A stretch of 64,000 bases of DNA from Brevibacillus sp. (GTDB taxonomy: Bacteria; Bacillota; Bacilli; Brevibacillales; Brevibacillaceae), in assembly GCA_017656235.1 (NCBI GenBank), contig JACDOF010000003.1, forward strand, positions 124,001 to 188,000, written 5' to 3'. Position 1 is the stretch's first letter. The number at the start of each line of letters is the position of its first letter. Of this stretch, positions 52,857 to 62,258 are shown in pieces. The position numbers and the translations under genes were made by a program. The notes beneath the pieces were generated by a model. It ran no database searches. It was not told the DNA's origin and was given only the letters and a program-made list of their open reading frames with translations.

Positions 52857-53468
52857 TCACCTGGCAAACAGCAGCACCAACTGGTCCAGCTTCCACTTGC
52901 TGTATGCCAGAACTTCGCGGGCCTTGTGGTAGAGGATGTTCAATGTCGAGGTGGGAGCAGCTACCGGATGGGCGTCAATATTCAGCGTCTCTGCGATTTC
53001 CAGTGCCCTCGCCAGGTGGTAGCCGTGGCTGACAATGCAGGCGGTCTGAAGCTGATGCTGTACCATCAGCGGCAGGCTGTTGCGCAGGTTCTCGTAGGTG
53101 GAAGTGGATTGGTCTTCTACCAGGATATTCTCTTCCGGCACTCCTTTTTCGATCAGGTACTGCCTGCTCACTTCGGCTTCGGAAACTTGTGTTCCTTCTC
53201 CGATGCCGCCCGTGACCAGGAGGTATGGCGTGTACCCCTGTTCAAACAGCCAGTAGGCCTTGTCCAGCCGCTCCCGCAGGCCGGGACTGGGTCGATCTCC
53301 CCAAACAGCGGCTCCCAGCACAATCGCCACATCTGCCTTGTGAGCTTCCGCATGTTTTTCGACCTGTTCAATCTGGTAGAGAACGTATCCGCACCATGCA
53401 ATCAATACGAGCGGCAGTGTCAGCCAGAGGTATGATTTGAACGAGTGCAGCAGTTGGAGTGCGGACAT
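52857..53468 (-). CDS. YdcF/SanA-family (DUF218) membrane protein
   Basis: 203 residues. One N-terminal membrane segment (about 14-32, YLWLTLPLVLIAWCGYVLY) and a DUF218 domain outside: VAIVLGAAVWGDRPSPGLRERLD, YLLVTGGIGEGTQVSEAE, LVEDQSTSTYENL and CIVSHGYHLARAL. This family is linked with cell-envelope integrity (SanA) but its reaction is unclear. The start ATG 53468 lies 50 bp past acuC on the same strand, so it may be read from the acu transcript. The small TCACG/CGTGA hairpin between them is not a strong terminator. Confidence 0.85.
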   Translation of the reverse strand: MSALQLLHSFKSYLWLTLPLVLIAWCGYVLYQIEQVEKHAEAHKADVAIVLGAAVWGDRPSPGLRERLDKAYWLFEQGYTPYLLVTGGIGEGTQVSEAEVSRQYLIEKGVPEENILVEDQSTSTYENLRNSLPLMVQHQLQTACIVSHGYHLARALEIAETLNIDAHPVAAPTSTLNILYHKAREVLAYSKWKLDQLVLLFAR

Positions 53469-53518
53469 GCTGGTGATTCCCTCCTTTCTCTTTCACGTTT
53501 TCGTGACTCGGGACTGGC

Positions 53519-54673
53519 TTATCCCTGTGGTGCATAAGCCAGTGCCCGTTCCAGCGTGATCCGGTTCTTCTCCGTTATTTCAGCCCGCCGCGGAATCGGC
53601 GGCAGCGGGGTAAGATCATCGAATAAGTACTGAGGCAAGGGCAGCGGACTTTTCGGCTGCCAGCGTTCGAGCCATGTATGCGGCAGGGGGGTGTCCTCAA
53701 GCTGCTGATCGGTCATTTCGCTCCAGACAAGCGTCCAGGCGCGCGGAACGACTCGCCAGATGTCGTAACCGCCGCCACCGACAGCGATCCAGCGACCGTC
53801 ACACAGTTCATGTGCCAACTGGTGAGCCAGCCGGGGAATCTCCTGGTAAATCCGCATGGAACAGGAGAGGTGGGTCAGCGGGTCGTAGGCATGAGCATCG
53901 CACCCGTTTTGGGTGACGATCACGTCCGGGCGGAAGCCCTTGGCCACCTTCGGGATTAGCTCGCGGTACACTTCCAAATACGACTGATCTTCTGTAAACG
54001 CATCCAAAGGAATGTTGACGGAATAGCCGTAACCCTGTCCTTCGCCCCGTTCGGTCACGTTGCCGGTGCCGGGGAACAAATATTTGCCCGTCTCATGAAG
54101 CGAAATCGTCATCACATAAGGATCGTCGTAAAACGCCCACTGCACCCCGTCCCCGTGATGGGCGTCCGTATCGATGTAAAGCACGCGGGCATCGTAGTAT
54201 TTGCGCAGATAAGCGATGGCAATCGAACAGTCGTTGTAAATGCAGAACCCGGAAGCACGCCCGCGAAAAGCATGATGCAGGCCCCCCGCCGGGTTGAAGG
54301 CATGGTCGGCTTCTCCGTTCATCACCAGGTTGACCGCCGTCAGGGTACCGCCGACAATCAGTGATGCCGCTTCGTGCATCCGTGGAAAACAGGGGACATC
54401 TTCTGTCCCCAGTCCGAAACTGGCCGCCTGGGGAAGTTCCACGTCACTATGCCCCTGGGCCTTTACGGTTTCAATGTAGCGGCGGTCGTGTATCAGCGCC
54501 AGTTCATCCTCCTTGGCCGGCCGCGGAGCGACAACGTCTTCTGCGGCCAGCAGGCCGAATTCGTTCATTAAATCGTACATGAGCAGCAGCCGCTGTTGAT
54601 TGAACGGATGCTCATCATGAAAGTAGTAGCTGGTGTAATCGGGTGAATAGATCAGGCGAGAGCGGCGGCTCAC
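53519..54673 (-). CDS. acuC: Acetoin utilisation protein AcuC (class I/II histone-deacetylase fold)
   Basis: 384 residues. Zinc-dependent deacetylase: active-site signature VLYIDTDAHHGDGVQWAF with the Asp/His metal ligands, LHHAFRGRASGFCIYND, and the second zinc Asp in QNGCDAHAYDPL. In B. subtilis AcuC works with AcuA to control acetyl-CoA synthetase by lysine deacetylation. The start is GTG 54673 with GAAGGAGGGAG before it; it overlaps the acuB stop (GTGA). Confidence 0.95.
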   Translation of the reverse strand: MSRRSRLIYSPDYTSYYFHDEHPFNQQRLLLMYDLMNEFGLLAAEDVVAPRPAKEDELALIHDRRYIETVKAQGHSDVELPQAASFGLGTEDVPCFPRMHEAASLIVGGTLTAVNLVMNGEADHAFNPAGGLHHAFRGRASGFCIYNDCSIAIAYLRKYYDARVLYIDTDAHHGDGVQWAFYDDPYVMTISLHETGKYLFPGTGNVTERGEGQGYGYSVNIPLDAFTEDQSYLEVYRELIPKVAKGFRPDVIVTQNGCDAHAYDPLTHLSCSMRIYQEIPRLAHQLAHELCDGRWIAVGGGGYDIWRVVPRAWTLVWSEMTDQQLEDTPLPHTWLERWQPKSPLPLPQYLFDDLTPLPPIPRRAEITEKNRITLERALAYAPQG

Positions 54674-55317
54674 GAACGACTCCCTCCTTCCCCCAAGGGT
54701 CCGGTCACCGTAAAGCCAGCGGCACGCAGACTTCCCTCAATGCGGCGGGGATCGATCGTCTGCACGCGGAAAATCAGCTTTTTTTTGCCTGGATTGGTAC
54801 TGGGCCAGGCGATGACGCTGGACACGTTTACCTGTTCTGCGCGAAAGACCTGGCTTACTTCTGCCAGCATGCCTATGCGATCATCCACTTCCACTTCGAT
54901 GTGGGAACTGGGTTTGTGTACACCGAACAGTTCCACCAGGCGGTTCAGGATGTCCGATTCCGTTACAATCCCGACCAGGCGTCCCTCCTCCACAACAGGC
55001 AGGGAGCCCACTTTATGGTCGTAGATCATCTTGGCTGCGTCTTCAATAAAGTCGAGGGGGTGGGCAGTAACGACATCAGGATGCATGATCTCTTTAACTT
55101 TTTTTTTCAGAACTTCATTGTCGTCGTCGTGCCGGATGAGGGTGGAGGGAAGAGCGTCACGCAGATCGCGATCAGAGACGATTCCGACCAGCTTTCCCTC
55201 GTCCAGCACGGGCAGGTGGCGAATGCGATTTCCGCGCAGCAGCATGAGCGCTTCGCCGATCGTGGTGGTTGTATTTACGGTGACCACCCGTTTTCGCATA
55301 ATCTCTTCGATCCGCAC
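54670..55317 (-). CDS. acuB: AcuB: CBS-pair plus ACT domain protein
   Basis: 215 residues. Two CBS motifs (about 1-58 and 72-130: MRKRVVTVNTTTTIGEAL, DEGKLVGIVSDRDL; MHPDVVTAHPLDFIEDAA, EEGRLVGIVTESDIL) and a C-terminal ACT domain (about 138-208). It probably binds adenine nucleotides and modulates AcuA/AcuC; its exact role is not settled. Middle gene of acuA-acuB-acuC; overlaps acuC by 4 bp. Confidence 0.93.
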   Translation of the reverse strand: MRIEEIMRKRVVTVNTTTTIGEALMLLRGNRIRHLPVLDEGKLVGIVSDRDLRDALPSTLIRHDDDNEVLKKKVKEIMHPDVVTAHPLDFIEDAAKMIYDHKVGSLPVVEEGRLVGIVTESDILNRLVELFGVHKPSSHIEVEVDDRIGMLAEVSQVFRAEQVNVSSVIAWPSTNPGKKKLIFRVQTIDPRRIEGSLRAAGFTVTGPLGEGGSRS

Positions 55318-55332
55318 GATACGGCCTCCCTT

Positions 55333-55965
55333 CTAATACAGAAACCGGTTCTGAAAACGCATGGCGTCGAAGGCGGCTATACTCTCCGGTTTCACCCGCC
55401 GTCCAATGCGGGCCATCAGGCAGTTGGCCGGATGGGAGCAGATTTCCGGGTCATCGGTGGCCATCCAGCTTAAACCGGCGCTGCCCATCACTTTCTCCAT
55501 CACTTTCCGATATTGCCACACGTCCAGTCCGGTCCCTTTCAAATCCCAATGCCAGTAGTATTCGGTGCTGATTACGATATAATCTTCCATCGCATCGTCC
55601 ATAAAAGCGACCCGGAGCATCGCTTTGCCCACGCCGCCGGAACGCACTTTGGGGCTGACTTCGATTGCTCCCAATTCCAGCAAATCGTCCAACCGGGCCT
55701 GCGACCAGCGCTCCAGCGGGTCAGGATGCAAAAACGTTACATAGCCAAGCACGAGATCATCTTCACGGGCGACGATGATTCGCCCCTCCGGCAGCCCGGC
55801 GATTTCCACCAGGGCGCGATGCTGCTCTTCCGGAATGCGAAAGGCTTTTAGTCCTTCGTCGAAGCGCATGGCGGCGAGGTTCTCCGGTTCGACGGGTCCT
55901 TCGATGAGCAGGCGGCGGTCCGCTACGGTCATCTCCTCGCTGTGATACTGTTTGGTGTGAATCAT
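55333..55965 (-). CDS. acuA: Acetyltransferase AcuA (GNAT)
   Basis: 210 residues, the B. subtilis AcuA length, starting at ATG 55965 with GGAGGTG about 10 bases upstream (an in-frame GTG at 55983 is part of that region). GNAT features: VAREDDLVLGYVTFLHPDP, ELGAIEVSPKVRSGGVGKAML (acetyl-CoA loop). In B. subtilis it acetylates and switches off acetyl-CoA synthetase AcsA. acsA is not next to it here; the following space holds repeat copy C and a penicillin-binding protein. Confidence 0.93.
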   Translation of the reverse strand: MIHTKQYHSEEMTVADRRLLIEGPVEPENLAAMRFDEGLKAFRIPEEQHRALVEIAGLPEGRIIVAREDDLVLGYVTFLHPDPLERWSQARLDDLLELGAIEVSPKVRSGGVGKAMLRVAFMDDAMEDYIVISTEYYWHWDLKGTGLDVWQYRKVMEKVMGSAGLSWMATDDPEICSHPANCLMARIGRRVKPESIAAFDAMRFQNRFLY

Positions 55966-56006
55966 GCCGCGACTCACCTCCACTCTTGCGCAAAATGGTT
56001 ATTCCC

Positions 56007-56037
56007 ATTATAGCGTACCAAACGCGCTCGTGCGCAA
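56007..56037 (-). promoter_or_regulatory. Candidate promoter of acuA-acuB-acuC
   Basis: On the minus strand TTGCGC (56037-56032), 19-bp spacer, TATAAT (56012-56007), about 42 bp upstream of the acuA start. The -10 is consensus, the -35 is poor. No clear cre site was seen. Confidence 0.5.
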
Positions 56038-56123
56038 TGTCGCGGAAGATTCACAAAGCAGTGCCGTGATCTTTGGGTCTCTGCGAAAAAATTTTTCTTG
56101 ATTTTGGGTGACTTCTTTTCCAT

Positions 56124-56552
56124 CTCACTATCGGTGGCCAACCAGCGAAGAAGCAGTCCAAGGCCGCTTTACGGCGATCCGCAGGGGCAGCGTCAAAACG
56201 ATGTGCCGCTGCCGACGTGATGCTGTTGCTGCTTCGATTCCCCTGCGGATACGTCGTTTTGCTGGCAGGTTGGCCAAACCATTCGCTGGCGAAAGGAACG
56301 CCCGCACTCGTCTCATACGAGAGTTTTGATGCAGCACCGGATCCCCTGATTGCCCGAAGTGCCGTCAGCATCCTGCAGATTGTATACATTGAATACAAAG
56401 CGAGTTCTGACAGGAGAGCGGCCATTTTCCGCGCTAACGACTTTGCCAACCATCCAAACGGCGCCGTCCCGAAGCGGGGGCATGCGGGCCCTCCCGCTTC
56501 GGGATGGCGAAGCGGACAGTCCAGCCCCATTGGTGGTTGGCAACGGAGTGAG
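56124..56552 (-). mobile_element. Dispersed TIR element, complete copy C (429 bp, inverted relative to copy A)
   Basis: The reverse complement aligns with copy A end to end. Termini: CTCACTATCGG...CCAACCA (56124-56144) and TGGTTGGCAACGGAGTGAG (56534-56552). Arm 2 is ATCCGCAGGG (56177-56186) with CCCTGCGGAT (56241-56250), the same 74-bp span as in A. Arm 1 is CCCGAAGCGGG (56468-56478) with CCCGCTTCGGG (56493-56503), but its loop is only 14 nt against 55 nt in A; this 41-nt difference accounts exactly for the length difference of the two copies. It lies between the acuA promoter and the 3' end of the penicillin-binding protein gene and fills most of that 741-bp gap. Confidence 0.7.
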
Positions 56553-56609
56553 GAAGGGATAATGGCCGACTCTCCCTATCCAGACACCCTTTCTCTGAGA
56601 CTGAACGGA

Positions 56610-56645
56610 TGAGAAGAAAGTGACCGTTCCGATTCGGAACGGTCA
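56610..56645 (-). terminator. Intrinsic terminator of the class A PBP gene
   Basis: TGACCGTTCCG (56621-56631) and CGGAACGGTCA (56635-56645), a perfect 11-bp stem with a 3-base loop. On the minus strand TTTCTTCTC follows. Confidence 0.75.
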
Positions 56646-56706
56646 GGAAGGCTTTCTGTCTCGAAGTCGATTGCGTTTTGGGCCACAGATATGGGGCGCG
56701 ACAAGG

Positions 56707-59700
56707 TTACGACGGTTTTTTGCCCTGGACCTTTTGCGACGGCTGTGACTCGCCGTAGCTGTTGACGGCGGTCACGTAGTACCACCCGAATCGATCGGGG
56801 TTGGTGTTTACGTACGATGTGGATACAACCGTGTCGATCAGACTGAACGTTCCGTCGCGACTGGTACTGTAGTAGACGTTGTACGCGATGATTTGTCCGT
56901 TGTTTTGACCGGCTCCCCAGGACAGTTTTACCTCGTTCGCCGTGCTTGTCACCGTGACGTTGGAGGGAGGGGGAGGCAGCTCACCCTGCTGATCCGAAGG
57001 CGGGAGCTGATGGCCGTCGGGCTCGGTCGATGGCCATCCGGGTGTACCTGAATCGGACGAACCCGGGTCACTCTGGTCAGGGAGCGGCAATCCCGGTATG
57101 TCACCGCCCGGAAGCGGATGATCCGGTACCCATCCATCTCCGCCGGTTACGCCGTATGAAGAAGGGGCCGATTCCTGTCCGGCAATGTCCACCGCAGTGA
57201 CGTAATAAGCATGCTGGCCGGATGTTCCCTTTTCATCGGTAAACGTCGTAACCTTGGGATCTTTCACCGTCCCGATATGGGTAAAGATGCCGTCCACATC
57301 GGCACGGTAGACGCGATAGCCGAGCAGGTCAGGCTCCTGGGTCGATTTCCAGTTGAGAATCACCTTTCCGTCTGCCTTCGAGACAGTCAGGTCAAGCGGT
57401 GTATCCGGCGGACCGTTTTGCTCGATTCGCGGATCTTCTTCCTCCGGCAGGCGCTGCTCCCAGTCAAGCGGGCGCGTGGCCGCTTTCGGATTATGCTTTT
57501 TGATCTGTTCTTCGGTCACGTTGATCGGTTCCGGACTGCGGAAGAAGATCCCCTCGGTCACAAAGTCGTCCGGTGTGCCTTCTTTGGCCAGATAACGTTT
57601 TCCGTCGAATTCAACGATGCGTGCCTTTTGGTGCAGATCGTCCGCCTTGTTCGGGATGAACTGGCGGTTAAACAAGTCCGTGATCAGATGGCCAGCTTCT
57701 TTTGACAGTTCCGTGGGCAGAAGTCCCGACTTGCTGTCGACGGTAAAGCTGACGATGCCATCCGGCTTTTCAAAGCGGGCATCGGCCTGTATCGCACTTG
57801 GTTCCAATGCCAGTACGTCCTTCATCACCTTGCCCCAGATCTCCATTGGCCGGGAACTGCTGGACCTGGGCAGCGGGTGCGGGACATCGTACCCGATCCA
57901 GACGCCGAGTGTGACCTCCGGCGTGTACCCGACAAACCAAAGATCGTTATCCGCATTGGTTGTTCCCGTCTTTCCGGCGACGTCCACACTGCGGGGGATA
58001 TAGCGGCGGACGGCAGTGCCGGTACCCGCGTTGACGACGGTGCGCATCATGTCCGTCATCAGGTAGGCGGTTTGTTCGCTGAAGACGGGCTGTGGTTTGG
58101 TTTCGTGCCGGTAGACGATGTTGCCCTTGCTGTCCTCGATGCGCTCGATCATGTAAGCGTCGATAAACGAACCGCGATTGGCGAATGTGGCGTAGGCATT
58201 GGTTATCTCCTCTACGGTCAGGCCGTAGGTAAGGCCGCCGATCACGCCGGTTGCCGCGTGATAATCGCTCTCCACCAGAGTGGTTATCCCCATCTTTTTG
58301 ACGAAGTCAAGCGCAGTGGGAATCGACACCTTGAGATACGTCTTGATTGCCGGGACGTTCCACGACATCCGCAGCGCTTCGCGAGCACTGATCATCCCGC
58401 GGTACTTGTAGTCCCAGTTTGCGGGAAGGTGGCTGCCCTTGGTGCCGTCGGCCAACAGCAGCGGCGAATCGTCTATCGGCGTGCCGGGCTGCAGCAGTCC
58501 CAGTTCAAACGCAGGTGCGTATGCAGCCAGCGGTTTCATTGCCGATCCCGGCTGGCGGGGAACGGTGGCGTGATTGGTCTGTTCGACGCGGAAGTCGCGG
58601 CCGCCGATCATTCCCAGGATGGCACCGGTGTCGTTGTCGATCATCATCGCTCCGACCTCTTCCAGTGCATCCTTGATCTCTTTTTTGCTGCCATTGCCCA
58701 GATTAACGGTGTACGTGGCGTTTTTGCCGAAGTTGTCGGGATCGCTGGCGATCGATTCCATGATCTGGTTTATCCGCTTGTCGATTGTGGTATAAATATG
58801 GTACCCGTTGCGCAGGATCTCGCGCCGCTTGTCTTCCAGCAGCTGTCTGTATTCGTTTGGGCCGATGCTGTCCTTGTCCCGCCCGGACTCTTTCAACTCC
58901 GCATCGAGCAGGGCCTGTGCGGCTCGCTCCTCCAGCTCCATCATCAGATGCGGGTGCTGGGAATAGGCACGGGCTGACGGTTTCGCCAGGAGTGCGCGCA
59001 AATCGGTATTGTACGCCTGGTCGTATTGCTCCTGAGTGATGAACTTGTTCTCCAGCATCCGGTCAAGCACCATTTTCTGCCGCTCTTTGCCGCGGCGGTA
59101 GCCGTCCTCTTCGAAGGGGATATACGCGGCTGGACTTTGCAGCATGCCGGCCAGATACGACGCTTCGGCCAGCGTCAAGTCACCCACGTCTTTGTTGAAG
59201 ATACCCTTGGCTGCCGCCTGTACCCCGTAGACGTTGGACCCGTTGGCGCTTTTGCCAAAATACATCTCATTGAGGTAGGCCTCCAGGATTTGGTCCTTGG
59301 AAAACATACGCTCCAGTCTCAGCGCGTTGAAAATCTCTTTTACCTTCCGTTCGTGGCTCACTTCCCGTGAGAGCACCGTGATTTTGATTAACTGCTGGGT
59401 CAGCGTGCTCCCTCCGGTTACGACCGGCTGGTTGGTGAAATCCTGGTACGCGCCGCGAAGCGTCGACTGCAGCACGATTCCGTGATGGTCGTAAAAGTGC
59501 TTGTCCTCTGTGGCGATGATTGCGTTAATCAAATGGTGGGAAACTTCGGACAGCTTCACCAGACGGCGATCCTCTTCCGCGCGAAGCTGCCCGATCAGGC
59601 TGCCATCGCTGTAGTAGGCAAAGCCGGTCAGGTGATTGCTGAAGATTTTTTCCTCGTATTCTTCACGGCTGCGGATGGGCTCGTCCTTCACGAGTGACGC

Positions 59701-59853
59701 GACATAGCCGGTCAGTACACCGCCCGCCAAAACCATCCCCATGGCGCCGAGCAATAGCAAAAGCTGCAGTGCGAAAATGGCCGGATGTTTTCGTTTACCA
59801 TTGCGGCGCTTGGGCTTGGCCGGTTTGCCGGCAGCCGGTTGGTTCTTGTCCAT
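56707..59853 (-). CDS. Class A penicillin-binding protein (PBP1A type) with two fibronectin III domains
   Basis: 1048 residues. Cytoplasmic basic N-terminus, one membrane segment (about 27-52), glycosyltransferase-51 domain (about 75-245, with ATEDKHFYDHHGI, GGSTLTQQLIK and LEAYLNEMYFG), then a transpeptidase domain (about 390-680) with the serine motif GSAMKP, SWN and KTGTT. Two fibronectin III-like domains (about 825-905 and 965-1040: TPLDLTVSKADGKVILNWK; PPPSNVTVTSTANEVKLSW) are joined by a Pro/Gly/Asp/Ser-rich linker. It polymerises and cross-links peptidoglycan. ATG 59853 starts the protein. It is followed by a perfect hairpin terminator and copy C of the repeat. Confidence 0.95.
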   Translation of the reverse strand: MDKNQPAAGKPAKPKRRNGKRKHPAIFALQLLLLLGAMGMVLAGGVLTGYVASLVKDEPIRSREEYEEKIFSNHLTGFAYYSDGSLIGQLRAEEDRRLVKLSEVSHHLINAIIATEDKHFYDHHGIVLQSTLRGAYQDFTNQPVVTGGSTLTQQLIKITVLSREVSHERKVKEIFNALRLERMFSKDQILEAYLNEMYFGKSANGSNVYGVQAAAKGIFNKDVGDLTLAEASYLAGMLQSPAAYIPFEEDGYRRGKERQKMVLDRMLENKFITQEQYDQAYNTDLRALLAKPSARAYSQHPHLMMELEERAAQALLDAELKESGRDKDSIGPNEYRQLLEDKRREILRNGYHIYTTIDKRINQIMESIASDPDNFGKNATYTVNLGNGSKKEIKDALEEVGAMMIDNDTGAILGMIGGRDFRVEQTNHATVPRQPGSAMKPLAAYAPAFELGLLQPGTPIDDSPLLLADGTKGSHLPANWDYKYRGMISAREALRMSWNVPAIKTYLKVSIPTALDFVKKMGITTLVESDYHAATGVIGGLTYGLTVEEITNAYATFANRGSFIDAYMIERIEDSKGNIVYRHETKPQPVFSEQTAYLMTDMMRTVVNAGTGTAVRRYIPRSVDVAGKTGTTNADNDLWFVGYTPEVTLGVWIGYDVPHPLPRSSSSRPMEIWGKVMKDVLALEPSAIQADARFEKPDGIVSFTVDSKSGLLPTELSKEAGHLITDLFNRQFIPNKADDLHQKARIVEFDGKRYLAKEGTPDDFVTEGIFFRSPEPINVTEEQIKKHNPKAATRPLDWEQRLPEEEDPRIEQNGPPDTPLDLTVSKADGKVILNWKSTQEPDLLGYRVYRADVDGIFTHIGTVKDPKVTTFTDEKGTSGQHAYYVTAVDIAGQESAPSSYGVTGGDGWVPDHPLPGGDIPGLPLPDQSDPGSSDSGTPGWPSTEPDGHQLPPSDQQGELPPPPSNVTVTSTANEVKLSWGAGQNNGQIIAYNVYYSTSRDGTFSLIDTVVSTSYVNTNPDRFGWYYVTAVNSYGESQPSQKVQGKKPS

Positions 59854-59939
59854 TATGTACGTCCCCCCTAATTACGTTCCTAATTATATCACATCACCGG
59901 AAGCGCGAATACAACGTTGTCGGACGATGGCAGGACTCG

Positions 59940-59969
59940 TTGACAGGAAACGGATGAGTGTGATTAAAT
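59940..59969 (+). promoter_or_regulatory. Promoter of the tyrS T-box leader
   Basis: Consensus TTGACA (59940-59945), 18-bp spacer, TTAAAT (59964-59969). The expected RNA start is near 59976. Confidence 0.65.
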
Positions 59970-59975
59970 GAGGAC

Positions 59976-60285
59976 GATGTGCGTTGCCATTTGTCATAAA
60001 AAAAGTGCGAAGAAAGGCGACAGTAGTTGCAGACAAGGCGTCGTACCAGGTTGGCCGGGACGAAAAGAGGGGCTGTTCCCGACACCCTGACAGAGAGCTG
60101 GTGGCAGGTGCAAACCAGTGTCGCGGTCTGTGGCGAATTACACGCCCGGAGCATGTCGACGGCAGTCGACCGGTCGATCAGGCCGTTATCGCAAGGAGCG
60201 GGAAGCTGGCCTGCGGCAGCTTCCAAGTAGGGTGGTACCGCGAGACACAATCTCGTCCCTAACCGGGACGGGTTTTTTTATTTTA
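59976..60285 (+). ncRNA. T-box riboswitch leader, tyrosine-specific
   Basis: The diagnostic antiterminator motif AGGGTGGTACCGCG is at 60229-60242. Upstream are the AGAGAG region (60089-60094) and distal-loop type sequence GGTGGCAGGTGCAAACCAG, then the specifier context GAATTACACG with the Tyr codon TAC at 60139-60141. The terminator CGTCCC/GGGACG (60254-60259, 60265-60270) with seven T ends it. Uncharged tRNA-Tyr pairing with the leader should allow tyrS expression. Confidence 0.93.
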
Positions 60286-60320
60286 TCCCAAAACGACAAA
60301 CAAGGAGTGTTAGGCGAACG

Positions 60321-61616
60321 ATGAGCCAAACGGAAACGGGTAAAATCGATGCGACAGAGCAGCGGGTACGTTACGACCTGAGCAGGGAACAACAGCAGGA
60401 GGTAGAGCGGCAGTTGGCCGTTATCCGCCGCGGTGTGGCGGAAATCGTGCCGGAAGAGGAACTGCGCCATAAACTGGAGCGGTTTGTCGCCACCGGTAAA
60501 CCGCTGAAAGTCAAGCTGGGCCTTGATCCTTCCGCCCCCGACATTCACGTCGGCCATACGGTCGTGCTGCAAAAACTGCGCCAGTTTCAGGAACTGGGCC
60601 ACACGGTACAGCTTCTGATCGGAGATTTTACCGGGCGGATCGGTGATCCTACCGGCAAATCGGAGACGCGCAAGCAGCTTACGGAAGAGCAGGTAAAGGA
60701 AAATGCCAAAAGTTACATGGAACAGTTCGGCAAGGTACTGGATACATCAAAAGTGGAACTCTATTACAACTCCAAATGGCTGGCGCCGATGACGTTCGCG
60801 GACGTTGTGCAGTTGGCGGCGATGACCACCGTCGCCCGGATGCTGGAGCGGGACGACTTTGAAAAGCGGTACAACAGCGGACTGCCCATTTCGATTCACG
60901 AGTTTTTCTACCCGCTGATGCAGGGTTACGATTCCGTGGCGCTGGGCTGCGACATCGAACTGGGTGGAACGGATCAGAAGTTTAACTTGTTGATGGGCCG
61001 CCACCTGCAGAAAGAGTATGGCCAGGAGCCGCAGGTAATCATCACGATGCCGCTTCTGGAAGGGTTGGACGGTGTGCAGAAGATGTCCAAGAGTTTGGGC
61101 AACTACATCGGTGTCAATGAACCGCCCAACGAGATTTACGGGAAGACCATGTCGGTTCCCGATGAGCTGATGCTCAAGTACTACGAGCTGACGACCGATG
61201 TTCCGCTTGAGGAGCTGGAGCGGTTGAAAGACGGGTTGGCTGATGGTTCGATCCATCCGCGTGACGCCAAGATGAAACTGGCCAAAACGCTGGTGCGTCT
61301 CTACCACGGCGAGCAGGCGGCAGAGGAAGCGGAGCAGCACTTCAAGACGGTTTTCCAGCAGCGGGCTTTGCCGACGGACATTCCGGAAGTGGCCCTGAGG
61401 GCTTCTGACTATGAGCAGGGCGAGGTCGGCATTGTCGCTCTGCTGTTTGACGCAAAACTGGTGGAGAGCAAAGGAGAGGCCCGCCGGATGATTCAACAGG
61501 GGGCTGTGAAAGTAAATGAAGAAAAAATAACAGACATCAATCTTGTGCTCCCGCTCGAAGAGGGTATGATCGTGCAGGTGGGCAAGCGCAAGTTTGCCAA
61601 AGTTAAGCTGCTCTGA
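60321..61616 (+). CDS. tyrS: Tyrosyl-tRNA synthetase (TyrZ-like type)
   Basis: 431 residues. Class I synthetase: HIGH-type motif [12 protein letters not shown] (HVGH 76-79) and KMSKS at 254-258 ([13 protein letters not shown]); C-terminal S4 RNA-binding domain (about 365-431, [18 protein letters not shown]). The PDIHVGH and KMSKSLGN signature is that of the second bacterial TyrRS class (B. subtilis TyrZ) rather than the KFGKT class. ATG 60321 lies behind AAGGAG, somewhat distant (13 bases). Controlled by the T-box leader. rpsD is convergent, separated by a bidirectional terminator. Confidence 0.95.
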   Translation: MSQTETGKIDATEQRVRYDLSREQQQEVERQLAVIRRGVAEIVPEEELRHKLERFVATGKPLKVKLGLDPSAPDIHVGHTVVLQKLRQFQELGHTVQLLIGDFTGRIGDPTGKSETRKQLTEEQVKENAKSYMEQFGKVLDTSKVELYYNSKWLAPMTFADVVQLAAMTTVARMLERDDFEKRYNSGLPISIHEFFYPLMQGYDSVALGCDIELGGTDQKFNLLMGRHLQKEYGQEPQVIITMPLLEGLDGVQKMSKSLGNYIGVNEPPNEIYGKTMSVPDELMLKYYELTTDVPLEELERLKDGLADGSIHPRDAKMKLAKTLVRLYHGEQAAEEAEQHFKTVFQQRALPTDIPEVALRASDYEQGEVGIVALLFDAKLVESKGEARRMIQQGAVKVNEEKITDINLVLPLEEGMIVQVGKRKFAKVKLL

Positions 61617-61624
61617 GCACGCAA

Positions 61625-61650
61625 AAAAGGACCTCGGATGAGGTCCTTTT
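61625..61650. terminator. Bidirectional terminator between tyrS and rpsD
   Basis: AAAAGGACCTC (61625-61635) and GAGGTCCTTTT (61640-61650), a perfect 11-bp stem with a 4-base loop; T-runs result on both strands. Confidence 0.92.
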
Positions 61651-61661
61651 CCATTTGCCAA

Positions 61662-62258
61662 TTAACGGCTGTAGAACTCGACGATCAGTTTCTCGTTGAT
61701 TTCTGCCGGCATTTCTTCACGCTCTGGCAGGCGGGTAAACGTTCCTTCCATTGCGTTGTCGTTGAATGAAATGTAGTTCGGCAGGAAGGTGCGCGCCTCC
61801 AGCGAGTCTTTGATAATCGCCAGATTGCGGGATTTCTCGCGCACACTGATCACATCGCCCGGTTGTACGCGATAGGAAGGGATGTTTACTTTCTTGCCGT
61901 TTACCAGGAAGTGACCGTGGGTAACCAGTTGACGGGCTGCCGGACGAGTCGGGGCGAAGCCCATGCGGTACACCACGTTGTCCAGACGGGACTCCAGCAA
62001 TTTCATGAAGTTCTCGCCGTGTACACCAGGCATTTTGGCCGCCTGTTGGAACGTGCGGCGGAACTGCTTTTCGCTGACGCCAAACATGTGACGCAGTTTT
62101 TGCTTTTCTTGAAGCTGAATCCCGTACTCGCTCAGTTTGCGCCGAGCGTGGCCGTGCTGACCAGGCGGGTAGTTGCGCTTAAGGTCTTTACCGGTTCCGT
62201 CCAGGGAAATGCCCAGACGACGTGCAAGTTTGTAACGTGGTCCAGTGTAACGTGACAT
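61662..62258 (-). CDS. rpsD: 30S ribosomal protein S4
   Basis: 198 residues from ATG 62258, placed by AAAGGAG; the frame continues to 62288 without a ribosome site. Signature regions: [36 protein letters not shown] and the S4 domain [39 protein letters not shown] (read in parts). It is a primary 16S rRNA-binding protein. In B. subtilis rpsD is a single autoregulated gene next to tyrS; the long leader upstream fits this. Confidence 0.97.
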   Translation of the reverse strand: MSRYTGPRYKLARRLGISLDGTGKDLKRNYPPGQHGHARRKLSEYGIQLQEKQKLRHMFGVSEKQFRRTFQQAAKMPGVHGENFMKLLESRLDNVVYRMGFAPTRPAARQLVTHGHFLVNGKKVNIPSYRVQPGDVISVREKSRNLAIIKDSLEARTFLPNYISFNDNAMEGTFTRLPEREEMPAEINEKLIVEFYSR

